A stretch of 64,000 bases of DNA from JBFHIJ01 sp963678775 (GTDB lineage: Bacteria > Bacteroidota > Ignavibacteria > Kapaibacteriales > UBA2268). A program made the translations under genes and the position numbers. The DNA lies in assembly GCA_963678775.2 (NCBI GenBank), contig CAXXGR010000008.1, positions 248,001 to 312,000 on the forward strand. Reading direction: 5' to 3'. Positions 1 to 7,847 of the stretch are shown here, one piece after another; position 1 is the stretch's first letter, and every line of letters begins with the position of its first letter. A model generated the notes under the pieces. The model saw only the letters and a program-made list of their open reading frames with translations, was not told the DNA's origin and searched no databases.

Positions 1-830
1 CCATTTGTTCTTACATAGAGCAGAACAAAATCATCAGTTTTATTTGTTAGAATATGTTTTGCAGTGTCAGTGGAGCTGAAACAACTACCTAGATCTAAAG
101 TTTTTATGCTATTATCTTGAGGTAGTAAATATTCGGTTTTACCTTGAATAACAATAGAATAGAATATGTTTCCATCACTTTCTAACGTTCCATCAAAATT
201 CTTTGGCAATTTTACAAACATACCCTTAATTCCATTGTTTTTAGTTTCCCACAAATAACTGATTTTGGCATCGCATTTTTTGTCAATCCAATTCGATCTT
301 TCATTATCAAGCCATATTACATTTGAAACATCAATGTTTATAGGTTTCTCATTAGTTTCGTATGCGTCACTTCCTGGTTGTACAAGATAAGGACCATTGT
401 CAATCTCTACATAGGCCATGTTTTCCTCACCCTTTGCTGCTGTGATATGAGATTCTCCTACAGGTTGAGTCCAAAAACTTCCAGGTTGCATCCACATCTG
501 TGCTGCACTAGGATCATCATTATGTATAGAGCCCTTTATTACTACAGCTCGGTACGTTATGTTGTGTATGTGCGGAGGAGAAGAGAAACCATCAACAAAT
601 TTTGCAAGGAAACCTGTTGGTACTTCACCATGTCTATCTCCCCAAATTGTTCCGGCTTGTGGGCTTTTATCTCCACGAGCTGGGTTTAGTTTTTCCCATT
701 CGATTTCGGAACTAAGAACTACTTTGTTGGTAGGCTTAATTTCGGTTGCTGCCTCTGTAGTTTCTTGTTTCTTTTCTGAACAAGAAAAGAGAAAAGCTAC
801 TATTAGTAAAAACAGTGTGGATTTAATCAT
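1..830 (-). CDS. DUF4437-like cupin lipoprotein, 3' end outside window
   Basis: The frame opens at ATG 830-828 and runs off the left edge, so the C-terminus is missing; 276 codons are visible. Residues 1-17 form a lipoprotein signal peptide ending in LFSC (lipidated Cys17), so the product should be anchored in the envelope. The body resembles DUF4437 cupins: His87 and His89 in a PPHIHN motif, and a W-T-Q-P-x-G-E-x-H motif at 120-128, look like cupin metal ligands. The molecular role of this family is not established. It has no co-directional partner in the window. The family call is from motif recognition and is fairly secure; substrate and role are unknown. Confidence 0.75.
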   Translation of the reverse strand, partial: MIKSTLFLLIVAFLFSCSEKKQETTEAATEIKPTNKVVLSSEIEWEKLNPARGDKSPQAGTIWGDRHGEVPTGFLAKFVDGFSSPPHIHNITYRAVVIKGSIHNDDPSAAQMWMQPGSFWTQPVGESHITAAKGEENMAYVEIDNGPYLVQPGSDAYETNEKPINIDVSNVIWLDNERSNWIDKKCDAKISYLWETKNNGIKGMFVKLPKNFDGTLESDGNIFYSIVIQGKTEYLLPQDNSIKTLDLGSCFSSTDTAKHILTNKTDDFVLLYVRTN

Positions 831-1198
831 AGTTCACTCTATATTATTAAAAAAAGCGTTGTAAATCATGCCATATTCAAACAATAAATGCAACAGATGT
901 TAAAATAATAAAAATTTCTTTCCCAAAGAAAGAATTATTGTACTAAATACTTTTTGAAAGCAAATCATAAAATTCCCCTTCTTTTGAAGAAGGGGTGCCC
1001 TGAAAGGGCGGGGTAGCTGTTCTGAGGTTCAACTTCGACCTGATTTAGATGTCATCTTTTATATGCCTGTAAGGACGGTCAGATTCTCTCATTAAAGTGG
1101 TAATAATAGGAGCTAGGGTTTTCTTTTTTTATAGCTGAATTTTGTATATTGCTGCAACTTTTTTTCCAAAAAAATATTCCAAAAATCAAGATATTCAG
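831..1198. other. intergenic region, 368 bases
   Basis: Separates the divergent DUF4437 lipoprotein gene (minus) and a small membrane protein (plus). The only distinctive content is the double-hairpin repeat at 972-1016. I see no convincing ORF or RNA gene here; the promoters of both neighbours presumably lie in it. Confidence 0.5.
972..1016. repeat. double-hairpin intergenic repeat (copy 1)
   Basis: CCCCTTCTT (975-983), three bases, AAGAAGGGG (987-995): a perfect 9-bp stem. It is followed by GCCC-TGAAA-GGGC and then GGGGTAG. The order 'AATTCCCC, hairpin, AGGGGTG, hairpin' is matched on the opposite strand at 26401-26446, suggesting a dispersed repeat family rather than a terminator, as there is no T-tract. 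Confidence 0.6.
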
Positions 1199-1525
1199 AT
1201 GTCTATAATTAGAAAATCCATACTTGTCTTAATTTTTCTACTAACGCTTATCTCAACAATTATTTATTTTGGTATGAAACTTGAGAGGCAAAAGCAGTTA
1301 GAAATAGGGTCATATATGATTGAAAAAGTAGAAACTTATAAAAAAGTACATAATAAACTACCTGTAACCGTTGAGGATATGGGTTTAAAAAAATCAACTT
1401 TTGATTTGCCTACTTATGAAAAGCTCAATGATTCATCTTACAAATTGTTATTTATACTACCTTCACATGAACGTGTAGAGTATTCATCGGAATCAAAAAC
1501 TTGGAATAAGCGACGTATCCATTAA
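1199..1525 (+). CDS. small membrane-anchored hypothetical protein
   Basis: A 108-residue protein. An upstream in-frame ATG at 1142 exists, but starting at 1199 places the hydrophobic segment (about residues 5-26) directly at the N-terminus, followed by a soluble domain of about 80 residues. The soluble part has a pattern 'ExYxxxHxKLPxxxEDxGLK...PxYEKxxDxxYxLxFxL' that I associate with small uncharacterised Bacteroidota proteins, loosely pseudopilin-like in layout but without a prepilin cleavage site. The protein is probably inserted in the inner membrane with the soluble part outside. It stands alone. No function can be assigned. Confidence 0.6.
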   Translation: MSIIRKSILVLIFLLTLISTIIYFGMKLERQKQLEIGSYMIEKVETYKKVHNKLPVTVEDMGLKKSTFDLPTYEKLNDSSYKLLFILPSHERVEYSSESKTWNKRRIH

Positions 1526-1579
1526 ATCACATTTTTGAATCAAAAAAGTGTCAATACCTAATTCTCTCAATCGCAATTA

Positions 1580-1942
1580 TCAATTCTCCTTCCAGGTTTT
1601 ATATAAAAAGCGTACAAGTAAAAACACTACAATAGGGAGAAGTATAAATTTGCCTATTATATTGAGTATAATTGTTAGAGTATTGAAAAAAACTATAATA
1701 AATACTTCACTATTTAGCTCTACATCTGCTCCTTCTATCTGTAAATAAGTAATCAATATCAAAGGTAATAATACAAATTGGATAAGTAGAATAAAACGAA
1801 GTAACTTTTTATTCCAATACTTTGAAGTTGCCATCTCTCTTATTTTAGAGTTTGCTTGTATTTTAATACGAGTTCCTGTACCTCCAAAGAACTCACCCAT
1901 CAATTCTTTGAAATTTTGAACTATAGTGCTGAAAATATTCAT
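1580..1942 (-). CDS. hypothetical membrane protein
   Basis: A 120-residue protein from ATG 1942. The first 45 residues are polar and basic, followed by two long hydrophobic stretches (about 48-68 and 78-113, the second possibly two helices) and a short basic C-terminus, so an inner-membrane protein with two or three helices is expected. I do not recognise a family. It has the same strand as the secreted protein at 2035-2712 just upstream, about 90 bases apart, so the two could be cotranscribed. Lys/Ile/Asn-rich composition is like its neighbours. Confidence 0.5.
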   Translation of the reverse strand: MNIFSTIVQNFKELMGEFFGGTGTRIKIQANSKIREMATSKYWNKKLLRFILLIQFVLLPLILITYLQIEGADVELNSEVFIIVFFNTLTIILNIIGKFILLPIVVFLLVRFLYKTWKEN

Positions 1943-2034
1943 CTGAAAAATCCTTGGTGATGTAGAGTTGTTCTATAATGACAATAATTATTTTAAGCCT
2001 CAAACCTTACAAATATAATGATCTTATCTTGTAA

Positions 2035-2712
2035 TCAATCTTCCTTACTTTTTTCTTTTTTTATTATTGGACTAACTATTAAATCCTGAGCACTATATAC
2101 CATCTGAAATCGATTTATTTTCAAAAAATCTTGATAATTTGGCAACTTGATTTTGTTATCATCATCTAAATTGGAATTGAATTTATCTATGATTGTCTTT
2201 AGATTTTGATAAGCAATATAATAATGGTCGTTAGTACTTGCCGAATCGGATATAGCATTCTTTAACCAATACGACTTATATTTTGAAGTCTCTGAAGTAT
2301 ATGCTTCATTAATAAAATTTGTATCTTTAGACAATTCACTCAGTTTTGAATATGTTTCCGGCGTTATGCTATAAAGCCAGAATAGATAATTTGGATTTGG
2401 ATTATCATGTCCAGTCCTTAAATAAATTTGTCTTGGATTTACTACCAACGAAAATCTACCTTCATCTGTATATGAATACCAAAATATCTTGAATCCAACC
2501 TTCTTATCTTGTTTTTCTAATTCTATGCCTTCCGGAACATAGAGAGCAACATAATCAGTTTCAAAAATATCTTCTCTTATTATTTTTATCTGATATGTAC
2601 TATCGGTTGGACAACTATAAATCTTACTTTTTATTCTTCTTTCTTGAGCCATTGATCCCATACTGAGTACTAAAACTAAAAAGAATACCATTATACTTTT
2701 TAACGCTATCAT
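2035..2712 (-). CDS. secreted hypothetical protein
   Basis: A 225-residue product. In-frame TTG codons precede the ATG at 2712, but AAAAGG lies about 7 bases before that ATG, which I take as the start. Residues 1-22 form a Sec signal peptide ending in Met-Ala-Gln. The remainder is a soluble domain with alternating beta-type segments and a polar C-terminal tail rich in Lys and Asp. I recognise no catalytic motif or named family. It is probably periplasmic. Likely to be a real gene given the clean signal peptide and ribosome-binding site; function unknown. Confidence 0.6.
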   Translation of the reverse strand: MIALKSIMVFFLVLVLSMGSMAQERRIKSKIYSCPTDSTYQIKIIREDIFETDYVALYVPEGIELEKQDKKVGFKIFWYSYTDEGRFSLVVNPRQIYLRTGHDNPNPNYLFWLYSITPETYSKLSELSKDTNFINEAYTSETSKYKSYWLKNAISDSASTNDHYYIAYQNLKTIIDKFNSNLDDDNKIKLPNYQDFLKINRFQMVYSAQDLIVSPIIKKEKSKED

Positions 2713-2819
2713 CAACAATCCTTTTTATTGCTTATATATTTATATAATATTACTGGTATTACACTTTAAAGTTTCAATATATTTCCAAAAAAATAAATTC
2801 CCAAAAAGGACTAACCACC

Positions 2820-2945
2820 ATGTCAATACTTAACCGCTTATCCTCTGCTATTGGGGCTTTAGTCTCATCCCTTTTTGCTAAGCTGGCACACTTTGCTTTT
2901 AGCAGTCAGGTATCTTTTTGTATTTTTGACTATATTGAGAATTAG
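2820..2945 (+). CDS. possible small protein or gene remnant, 41 aa
   Basis: ATG at 2820 is preceded by AAAAAGGA at a spacing of about 10 and gives 41 residues (starting MSILNRLSSAIGALVSS) before TAG at 2943-2945. The N-terminal half is amphipathic. It may be a true short peptide, or the surviving start of a larger gene deleted in this gap between 2713 and 3317. Too short to judge from one genome. Confidence 0.22.
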   Translation: MSILNRLSSAIGALVSSLFAKLAHFAFSSQVSFCIFDYIEN

Positions 2946-2982
2946 AGATTGAATTTTACTAATATTCGTTTGGTGAAGCTTT

Positions 2983-3162
2983 ATGTCAAAATTTTTCCGT
3001 AGATATGTTATTGTGCTGTTGGTTCTCAATTCTGTTGTGCTGTTGGGGCAGGTTTATCCTGAGGGAGCGCCGCCATTTGCTCGTTTAGTGAACTTAGTTT
3101 TTCTTGTTTTGAGTCTCTTGTTCTTTATTTATATCGCCATCAAAAAGCCAAAAATAAAATAA
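2983..3162 (+). CDS. small two-helix membrane protein, 59 aa
   Basis: ATG 2983 to TAA 3160-3162, 59 residues. The sequence is a basic N-terminus (SKFFRR), hydrophobic helix 8-22, a short polar loop containing PEGAPP, a second hydrophobic helix about 35-53, and a Lys-rich tail. That layout is what a genuine small inner-membrane protein with both ends in the cytoplasm would show, and is unlikely to arise by chance. Family unknown. It lies 38 bases downstream of the 41-residue frame and about 155 bases upstream of another membrane protein gene. Confidence 0.5.
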   Translation: MSKFFRRYVIVLLVLNSVVLLGQVYPEGAPPFARLVNLVFLVLSLLFFIYIAIKKPKIK

Positions 3163-3317
3163 GCGTTCTCTTGTATCTTTGCCCGAAACTACTAAGTTCC
3201 TATTGCATATCTACTTCTTGCAAATAATTCTGTGGAATACTTTGGCGGTGAGTTATCAATAACTTTTGTATTTTTGGGATATTGGATTTATAATATATAT
3301 CTACAAAAGAGATAAGA

Positions 3318-3890
3318 ATGGTGTTAGATAAAAAAAGTAAATGGTCTTTGCTGATTAGCATTATGGGCTTTTCTGTGTGGCTGGGTGCTAATATTTTGAG
3401 ATCTTCGTTTGCTTATAATTTGTTACTTATAGAAGATGGGATGCCCCTCAATATGGGCATTTCTCCTGATAATTTATACTTTGCTGTCAGGCAGTATGCC
3501 GAAATGTTCTTTTTACCTAATCTTGGCTATGGGCTGTTTTTTATTGGTATCGTACTGCTACTCTTTTTCAACCGCAAAGAAATAAAGACTTTCGGCTGGA
3601 TTATCATGGCAGGGCTTTTCCTGCTTATAGGACTGCCCGGTGAACTATATAATCATTATTTAGATTGGCGTCTGATAAATGATTTCAAAGATAACTTTAT
3701 TAAAGATATTTATGCAACTCAGATAAAAGATTACTTTCTAATTCGTTTTCAGAATAATGGTGTCAAGGTATTTACTGTGCTGTCTTTTATGTCCAATATC
3801 TCAGCAGCAGTATGCTTACTGTACCAACCTCTGCAAAGATTTGTTAATAAATCAGATAAGGTGAATGATGAAACCCAAAGAAATGCATAA
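3318..3890 (+). CDS. hypothetical multi-pass membrane protein
   Basis: A 190-residue protein with about four predicted membrane helices (roughly residues 9-28, 68-87, 93-111 and 152-172) and a polar loop between the third and fourth helices. No enzymatic motif is evident and I do not recognise the family. A possible TATTTTTG -7 element lies at 3269-3276, about 40 bases before the start. Its end overlaps the start of the next gene by about 20 bases, so the two are probably translationally coupled and may work together. Confidence 0.6.
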   Translation: MVLDKKSKWSLLISIMGFSVWLGANILRSSFAYNLLLIEDGMPLNMGISPDNLYFAVRQYAEMFFLPNLGYGLFFIGIVLLLFFNRKEIKTFGWIIMAGLFLLIGLPGELYNHYLDWRLINDFKDNFIKDIYATQIKDYFLIRFQNNGVKVFTVLSFMSNISAAVCLLYQPLQRFVNKSDKVNDETQRNA

Positions 3891-4161
3891 AGAGTTACTG
3901 GAAATAGCGAAAACTCTGGGCGTGAAAGTCAGAAAAGGTGATGGTAAGTTCAGAAGCGGCCTATGCATGGTAAACGACTTACCTGTGATTGTTATTAACA
4001 AAACTACACCTGTAGAAGGTGCAGTTTCTGTTATTGCAAAGGGGCTCGGCTCTTTAGATATAGATAATATATTTATCAAGCCGGCTGTACGAGACTTTAT
4101 TGAGGGAGAATCAGTTACTGCACTCAAAGAGCAAGACTTTGAGTTTAAAGTAAATTATTAA
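3868..4161 (+). CDS. conserved hypothetical small protein
   Basis: A 97-residue soluble protein. Two adjacent ATGs (3865 and 3868) are possible; the AAGG at 3858-3861 is better spaced for 3868. The pattern 'MKPKExHxxLLxIAxxLGxxVRxxxGxFRxGxCxVxxxxVIVxNKxxPVE' and 'IFIKPAVRxFIE' matches a short conserved family I have seen across Bacteroidota and Chlorobi, always uncharacterised. Cys33 sits in the conserved stretch. The gene overlaps the upstream membrane protein gene by about 20 bases. Annotating it as a real conserved gene is safe; the function is open. Confidence 0.7.
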   Translation: MKPKEMHKELLEIAKTLGVKVRKGDGKFRSGLCMVNDLPVIVINKTTPVEGAVSVIAKGLGSLDIDNIFIKPAVRDFIEGESVTALKEQDFEFKVNY

Positions 4162-4218
4162 TTACGTTGATTTTACTGTTTAACATTCCACTATTCGATA
4201 CAATATTTACTTCCACTT

Positions 4219-4695
4219 TTAGAAGCGGTAACCTACGCTTAGCCCCGGCCATGGAGCAGGTTTCCAGTTAATCAAAAGTGCGTTTAAGTTGATTCTAAAT
4301 ATAAAATGCTTCCCACCGTGCCATCTCCATCCGGCAATAACAGTCGGCATGTAGTATTCTTTATGACTATCAAAAAATAAACCACCATTAGAAAACTTAA
4401 GAAAAGTCATGCCACCACCTAACTCCAAATAACTACCTTCAGAACCTATATTATAAGAATACTCTAAATGAAAAACGTGAGAGTCCGCTTCTAGCATAGG
4501 TAATGCACCAAGCGTATAAGCTGATAAATTTGAATCTTTACCTTCAACCAAAAAACTTAAATCAAGCGACCCCAAAAAAGTAGGTCCTAAAAGAGTCCCC
4601 TGCAGACCTACTGAAGATTCAGCAGAATGTTTCTGGCTAAAAGCTTTTAAATTAATAGACATCATACATAAAATAAAAACAACTACATACTTCAT
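4219..4695 (-). CDS. small outer-membrane beta-barrel-like protein
   Basis: 158 residues with a Sec signal peptide (1-20, ending KAFSQ). The mature part alternates short hydrophobic strands with Gly/Tyr/Trp-rich turns (for example LELGGGMTFLKF and PTVIAGWRWHG) and ends in Y-R-F, the terminal aromatic typical of barrels inserted by the Bam machinery. It is probably an eight-stranded outer-membrane protein. No specific family is recognised. It is convergent with the conserved small gene at 3868-4161. Confidence 0.6.
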   Translation of the reverse strand: MKYVVVFILCMMSINLKAFSQKHSAESSVGLQGTLLGPTFLGSLDLSFLVEGKDSNLSAYTLGALPMLEADSHVFHLEYSYNIGSEGSYLELGGGMTFLKFSNGGLFFDSHKEYYMPTVIAGWRWHGGKHFIFRINLNALLINWKPAPWPGLSVGYRF

Positions 4696-4803
4696 AATTT
4701 TTGACTCGTACCTTATAAAAATACTTATATTTTAATATATTAAACAAATATAGGCTAATAATTTATATATTTCAACTTAAATTATACAATCACATATTTT
4801 TAT

Positions 4804-4834
4804 TTGCTTCATATCCATTTTACATATATATTTG
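4804..4834 (+). promoter_or_regulatory. Bacteroidota-type promoter for the DUF169 gene
   Basis: TTG at 4804-4806, a 20-base spacer and TATATTTG at 4827-4834 match the Bacteroidota consensus TTG-N19-21-TAnnTTTG. The start codon at 4874 lies about 40 bases downstream. Confidence 0.5.
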
Positions 4835-4873
4835 TCATGACAATTATAATACAACAACTCTAAAAGGTGCATC

Positions 4874-5590
4874 ATGGATATCAAGAATTTTATCGAGCAA
4901 TATAGACATGCTTTCGGAAGCTACGAATTGCCACTTGGCATCTGGTATACTGATAGCCCTGTCGCTGAGCCTCAAAAATCAAAAGGATGTTTCATTAAAG
5001 ACTTAAAAGCAGCTCGCAACGGATATGTTGTAAGTTTTAACTTAGAGTCTATATTTTGCCCGGGCGGCAAAGTATATACCGGATTTATGGGAATGCCTCA
5101 ATTTTTACCGGGATTTGTTTCCGGAAAAGAGAAATACAAAGAAACTCCGGAAATGGTGGAAAATTTTGTAAAAGAATTAAATATGAGCGACAAGTCGACA
5201 AAGTATCTTAATTTTGTATCTATAGATAAACTCGAGTCTTTCGATTCGTTAGAGGGTTTAGTATTTTTTGCAAATCCTGATGTTATGACCGGACTCATAT
5301 CGTGGATACATTATGATACAAATAAATCAGACGCTGTTTCTGTTCCATTTGCTTCCGGCTGTAGCGCTATTGTTGCTCAAACAGTAGTGGAAAACAGAGA
5401 GAAAGGGCATCGCACGTTTCTTGGGCTGTTCGACCCTTCGGTGCGGCCACATGTCGAAGCTGATACTTTAAGCCTGTCTGTACCAATGTCCCGCTTTAGA
5501 GAGATGTATCATACTTTTAGTAAGTCATGTCTTCAGGGAACTCATGCGTGGAATAATGTTAAAAAGAGAATTGAGAATAATGGAAATTAA
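4874..5590 (+). CDS. DUF169 family protein
   Basis: A 238-residue soluble protein matching the DUF169 (COG2043) pattern: an N-terminal segment with 'LPLGIWYTDSP' around residues 19-33, a Cys-containing 'CFIKDLKAARNG' segment, 'CPGGKVYTGFMG' at about 62-73, and a C-terminal 'PFASGCSAIVAQ' plus 'GLFDPSVRPHV'. Several conserved cysteines suggest redox or metal chemistry, but the family has no firm function. The MarR-type regulator begins 11 bases before its stop codon, so they form one transcription unit and the regulator probably controls it. A good promoter lies upstream. Confidence 0.8.
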   Translation: MDIKNFIEQYRHAFGSYELPLGIWYTDSPVAEPQKSKGCFIKDLKAARNGYVVSFNLESIFCPGGKVYTGFMGMPQFLPGFVSGKEKYKETPEMVENFVKELNMSDKSTKYLNFVSIDKLESFDSLEGLVFFANPDVMTGLISWIHYDTNKSDAVSVPFASGCSAIVAQTVVENREKGHRTFLGLFDPSVRPHVEADTLSLSVPMSRFREMYHTFSKSCLQGTHAWNNVKKRIENNGN

Positions 5591-6032
5591 GTTAGAAAAG
5601 TCGGCAAATCATAGAATTGCGATGCTGGCTATTTTACTCAAGAGGCAAATATTCAGGATTATTGCGAAACATAATCTGGAGATTACTCCCGAGCAGTGGA
5701 TAGTAATGTACTACCTATGGCAAGAAGACGGCTTAGCAATTGGTGAGATAGCGCACAAATCTAAAAAAGATTTTGCAAATGTCACAAGGATAGTTGAAAA
5801 GTTAGAAAAAGCAGGCTACCTTACAAAACGAAAAAACCTGTCAGACTCAAGAAGTTACACAGTCCATTTGCTTCCAAAATCTGAAGAAATAAAAGAGCCT
5901 ATACAGCAATGCTGGCAAGAGTCTATGAATATTTCTATGGACGGAATCAGCTGTGAGGAGCAAGAATTTCTCATTAAGATAATAGATAAAATAGAAAACA
6001 ATATTGTTAACAATATAGATAATTTGCAGTAG
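5580..6032 (+). CDS. MarR-family transcriptional regulator
   Basis: 150 residues from ATG 5580; a longer frame from 5544 is possible, but 5580 gives the usual MarR length and an 11-base overlap with the DUF169 gene. The winged-helix domain is clear: 'EITPEQWIVMYYLWQEDGLAIGEIAHKSKKDFANVTRIVEKLEKAGYLTKRKNLSDSR' spans about residues 35-95, with the recognition helix around KDFANVTRIVEKLE and the wing at RKNLSDSRSY. It should act as a dimeric DNA-binding repressor or switch responding to small ligands or redox. Coupling to DUF169 suggests that gene is the target. Confidence 0.88.
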   Translation: MEIKLEKSANHRIAMLAILLKRQIFRIIAKHNLEITPEQWIVMYYLWQEDGLAIGEIAHKSKKDFANVTRIVEKLEKAGYLTKRKNLSDSRSYTVHLLPKSEEIKEPIQQCWQESMNISMDGISCEEQEFLIKIIDKIENNIVNNIDNLQ

Positions 6033-6097
6033 TAGTTAGGCTAAATAATCAGCTATAATACCCCAAATATAATAGCTGATTTTAGCTTTAACAAATA

Positions 6098-6691
6098 TCA
6101 GCTTACTCGCTTCGGCCTGTAAACATAGTAGTTTGCAACATATTCTACTGCATTTTTAATTGCAGTATTTATCGGATAGTATTTCATAGTTAGATTGCTA
6201 TCTATGCTATACAACTTTAGATAATAATCTCGCATGATTGGTACAGTCAGTCTACTTTGAATATCGTTACTGATAGAATCAAACTTTTCTCGATCAAGAT
6301 TTTTCATAGTAGTACAGGTAACTATCTGTCTAACTCCTGACTTGCTAATCATAGCAGAAAATCCGAATAAACGACATATCAATCCACGATGCGGATAGCT
6401 GATGCAAGCTCCCGGCTCTAACATAGTCTGTAAGGGACTGTACAAAATACACCTTCCGTCCAAAGGTATATTATCTATTCTATCCAAAAAAGTAAAAATC
6501 TGATTTTGCTTATAGAGTTTATAAGCAAATGGTAGGAACTCCAAAGTTGTCGCCTCTATATCTTCTTTCAGGCAACACTTTGAGCAACCAATAGGACACT
6601 GCAATCCACTACTATCAGCGAATTTCCTAGTGTCTTTCAGAAGTGAATTAAAAACAGCTTCTATAGCTCGCACTTTATTATATACGCTCAT
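6098..6691 (-). CDS. YkgJ-like cysteine-cluster protein
   Basis: 197 residues. AAGGAG lies six bases before ATG 6691, so I prefer this start to the upstream in-frame ATG at 6712. Cysteines at 32, 36, 39, 40, 81, 96, 106 and 126 form the pattern C-x3-C-x2-CC ... C ... C ... 'YPHRGLICRLFG', characteristic of the YkgJ/Fe-S-oxidoreductase-like family, thought to bind zinc or iron. The usual 'RPxxCRxF' is here 'RGLICRLF'. No membrane segment or signal peptide, so it should be cytoplasmic. Monocistronic as far as can be seen. The biological role is not known. Confidence 0.75.
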   Translation of the reverse strand: MSVYNKVRAIEAVFNSLLKDTRKFADSSGLQCPIGCSKCCLKEDIEATTLEFLPFAYKLYKQNQIFTFLDRIDNIPLDGRCILYSPLQTMLEPGACISYPHRGLICRLFGFSAMISKSGVRQIVTCTTMKNLDREKFDSISNDIQSRLTVPIMRDYYLKLYSIDSNLTMKYYPINTAIKNAVEYVANYYVYRPKRVS

Positions 6692-6965
6692 GCAAAACTC
6701 CTTTCGCTGCAAATATACTTACGGGGTAGTATATTTAAAACTTCTTTTTTTTTGGACAAATAAAAAACTAATCAAGTAGTTTTAAAAATGCTATATTTAT
6801 CTATTAAGCAAGAATTTGTAGTATTTTAGTCTTTCGATATTTCATATTAAAAGTTCAATTATCCCAGATTTGTCATTAGATGCCGTAAAGTGCTGTAAAA
6901 GACCGTAGAATCAAGGAGTATGCTTACTTCCTTTGTAAGAAAATATTACGAAATTGCTGATTGAA

Positions 6966-6985
6966 CAAGGGGTTTCAACCCCTTG
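6966..6985. repeat. perfect short hairpin
   Basis: CAAGGGGTT-TC-AACCCCTTG, a perfect 9-bp inverted repeat without a T-tract on either side. It resembles common Bacteroidota intergenic hairpin repeats rather than a terminator. Confidence 0.55.
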
Positions 6986-7065
6986 CCATGCAATGACTTT
7001 AGAGCTTTTTCATTCTTTCAAATGACATTTTTGGGATTATATCAAATAACTACTCTTGCTGCTGC

Positions 7066-7118
7066 AAAAAGAAATCCCGTTTTTATTACTCCCACAAGAA
7101 AAGAGTATAAAAACGGGA
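7066..7118 (-). terminator. intrinsic terminator of the 7146-7670 gene
   Basis: Read on the minus strand, a 12-bp perfect stem pairs 7107-7118 with 7075-7086 across a 20-base loop and is followed by TTTCTTTTT. It lies just beyond the stop codon of the minus-strand gene. Confidence 0.7.
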
Positions 7119-7145
7119 AAAGTATTTTTTTGATTATTATATAAT

Positions 7146-7670
7146 TTAACATCTATGTGCCAATATAAAACCTAAGTTCATAGGTAAACTTATAGCTTGT
7201 GTCGCAAGTAGATTAGATTGCAAGCCCTTTACCTGCTCTCTATATAGTTTTTTGTATCTGGGGGTTGACAGCCTTGCGCTTAGTTCTGTCCTGTCGTTCA
7301 CGTAGCAACAATATAGGAACATAGCATATTCATCTTTCATACTTTGCCAGAGTTTAGGTTTATCTGCTATTTGCCTGCAATAGTCATACTTATTTTTATC
7401 ATTATAAATCTGATCTGAGACTCTATCGGAAGAGATAGAGTAAGAGTCTAAAATTTTGATTCTGTCACTAAGCAGAACGTCTTCTATCATATCAACAAAT
7501 GACAGTAACTCCACTTCGTAAATCTTCAAATTTTTATCCATTCTCTCAGCATAAAGCAAATCATCAATAGTATTATAAATTTTAAACAGTGATTCACTAT
7601 TTTCCAAATTAAGTACTTGATTTACTGCATATAAATCTTTGCTCGCTAAATATCCAATTACTAAACCCAT
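7146..7670 (-). CDS. hypothetical protein
   Basis: A 174-residue soluble protein, mostly helical by composition, with many Tyr, Asp and Lys residues. There is no signal peptide; the first residues (MGLVIGYLASKDL) are mildly hydrophobic but too short for a helix through the membrane. Two adjacent cysteines (YCCY) occur near residue 121 and a single Cys is the last residue. I do not recognise a family or motif. It has its own terminator downstream and no operon partner. It is likely real because of length, start and terminator. Confidence 0.5.
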   Translation of the reverse strand: MGLVIGYLASKDLYAVNQVLNLENSESLFKIYNTIDDLLYAERMDKNLKIYEVELLSFVDMIEDVLLSDRIKILDSYSISSDRVSDQIYNDKNKYDYCRQIADKPKLWQSMKDEYAMFLYCCYVNDRTELSARLSTPRYKKLYREQVKGLQSNLLATQAISLPMNLGFILAHRC

Positions 7671-7847
7671 CTTGCTGTCTCCCTAAATAGTATAATTGAC
7701 TTTTGTTCTTATACTAAAATACTTTGACAACTGACATAATATGTCGCAGGTTATTCCAAAAGATATAAAATAGAAACAATAATACAACTATTTTGTCTTA
7801 TCTACCAGAGTCACATAACTTACAAGCAGATAGCAGTATGTATAAGA

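Larger units (their letters stand above)
6692..7145. other. intergenic region with hairpins
   Basis: About 450 bases between two minus-strand genes. It contains a perfect 9-bp stem at 6966-6985 and a terminator at 7066-7118. The remainder is AT-rich with no supported ORF. The stretch at 6870-6950 (GATGCCGTAAAG and following) has a different composition from its surroundings but I cannot identify it. Confidence 0.5.

Noticed and set aside
378..864. Two plus-strand frames of about 100 codons
   Set aside because: They are antisense to the DUF4437 lipoprotein, whose lipobox and cupin motifs make the minus strand the coding one.
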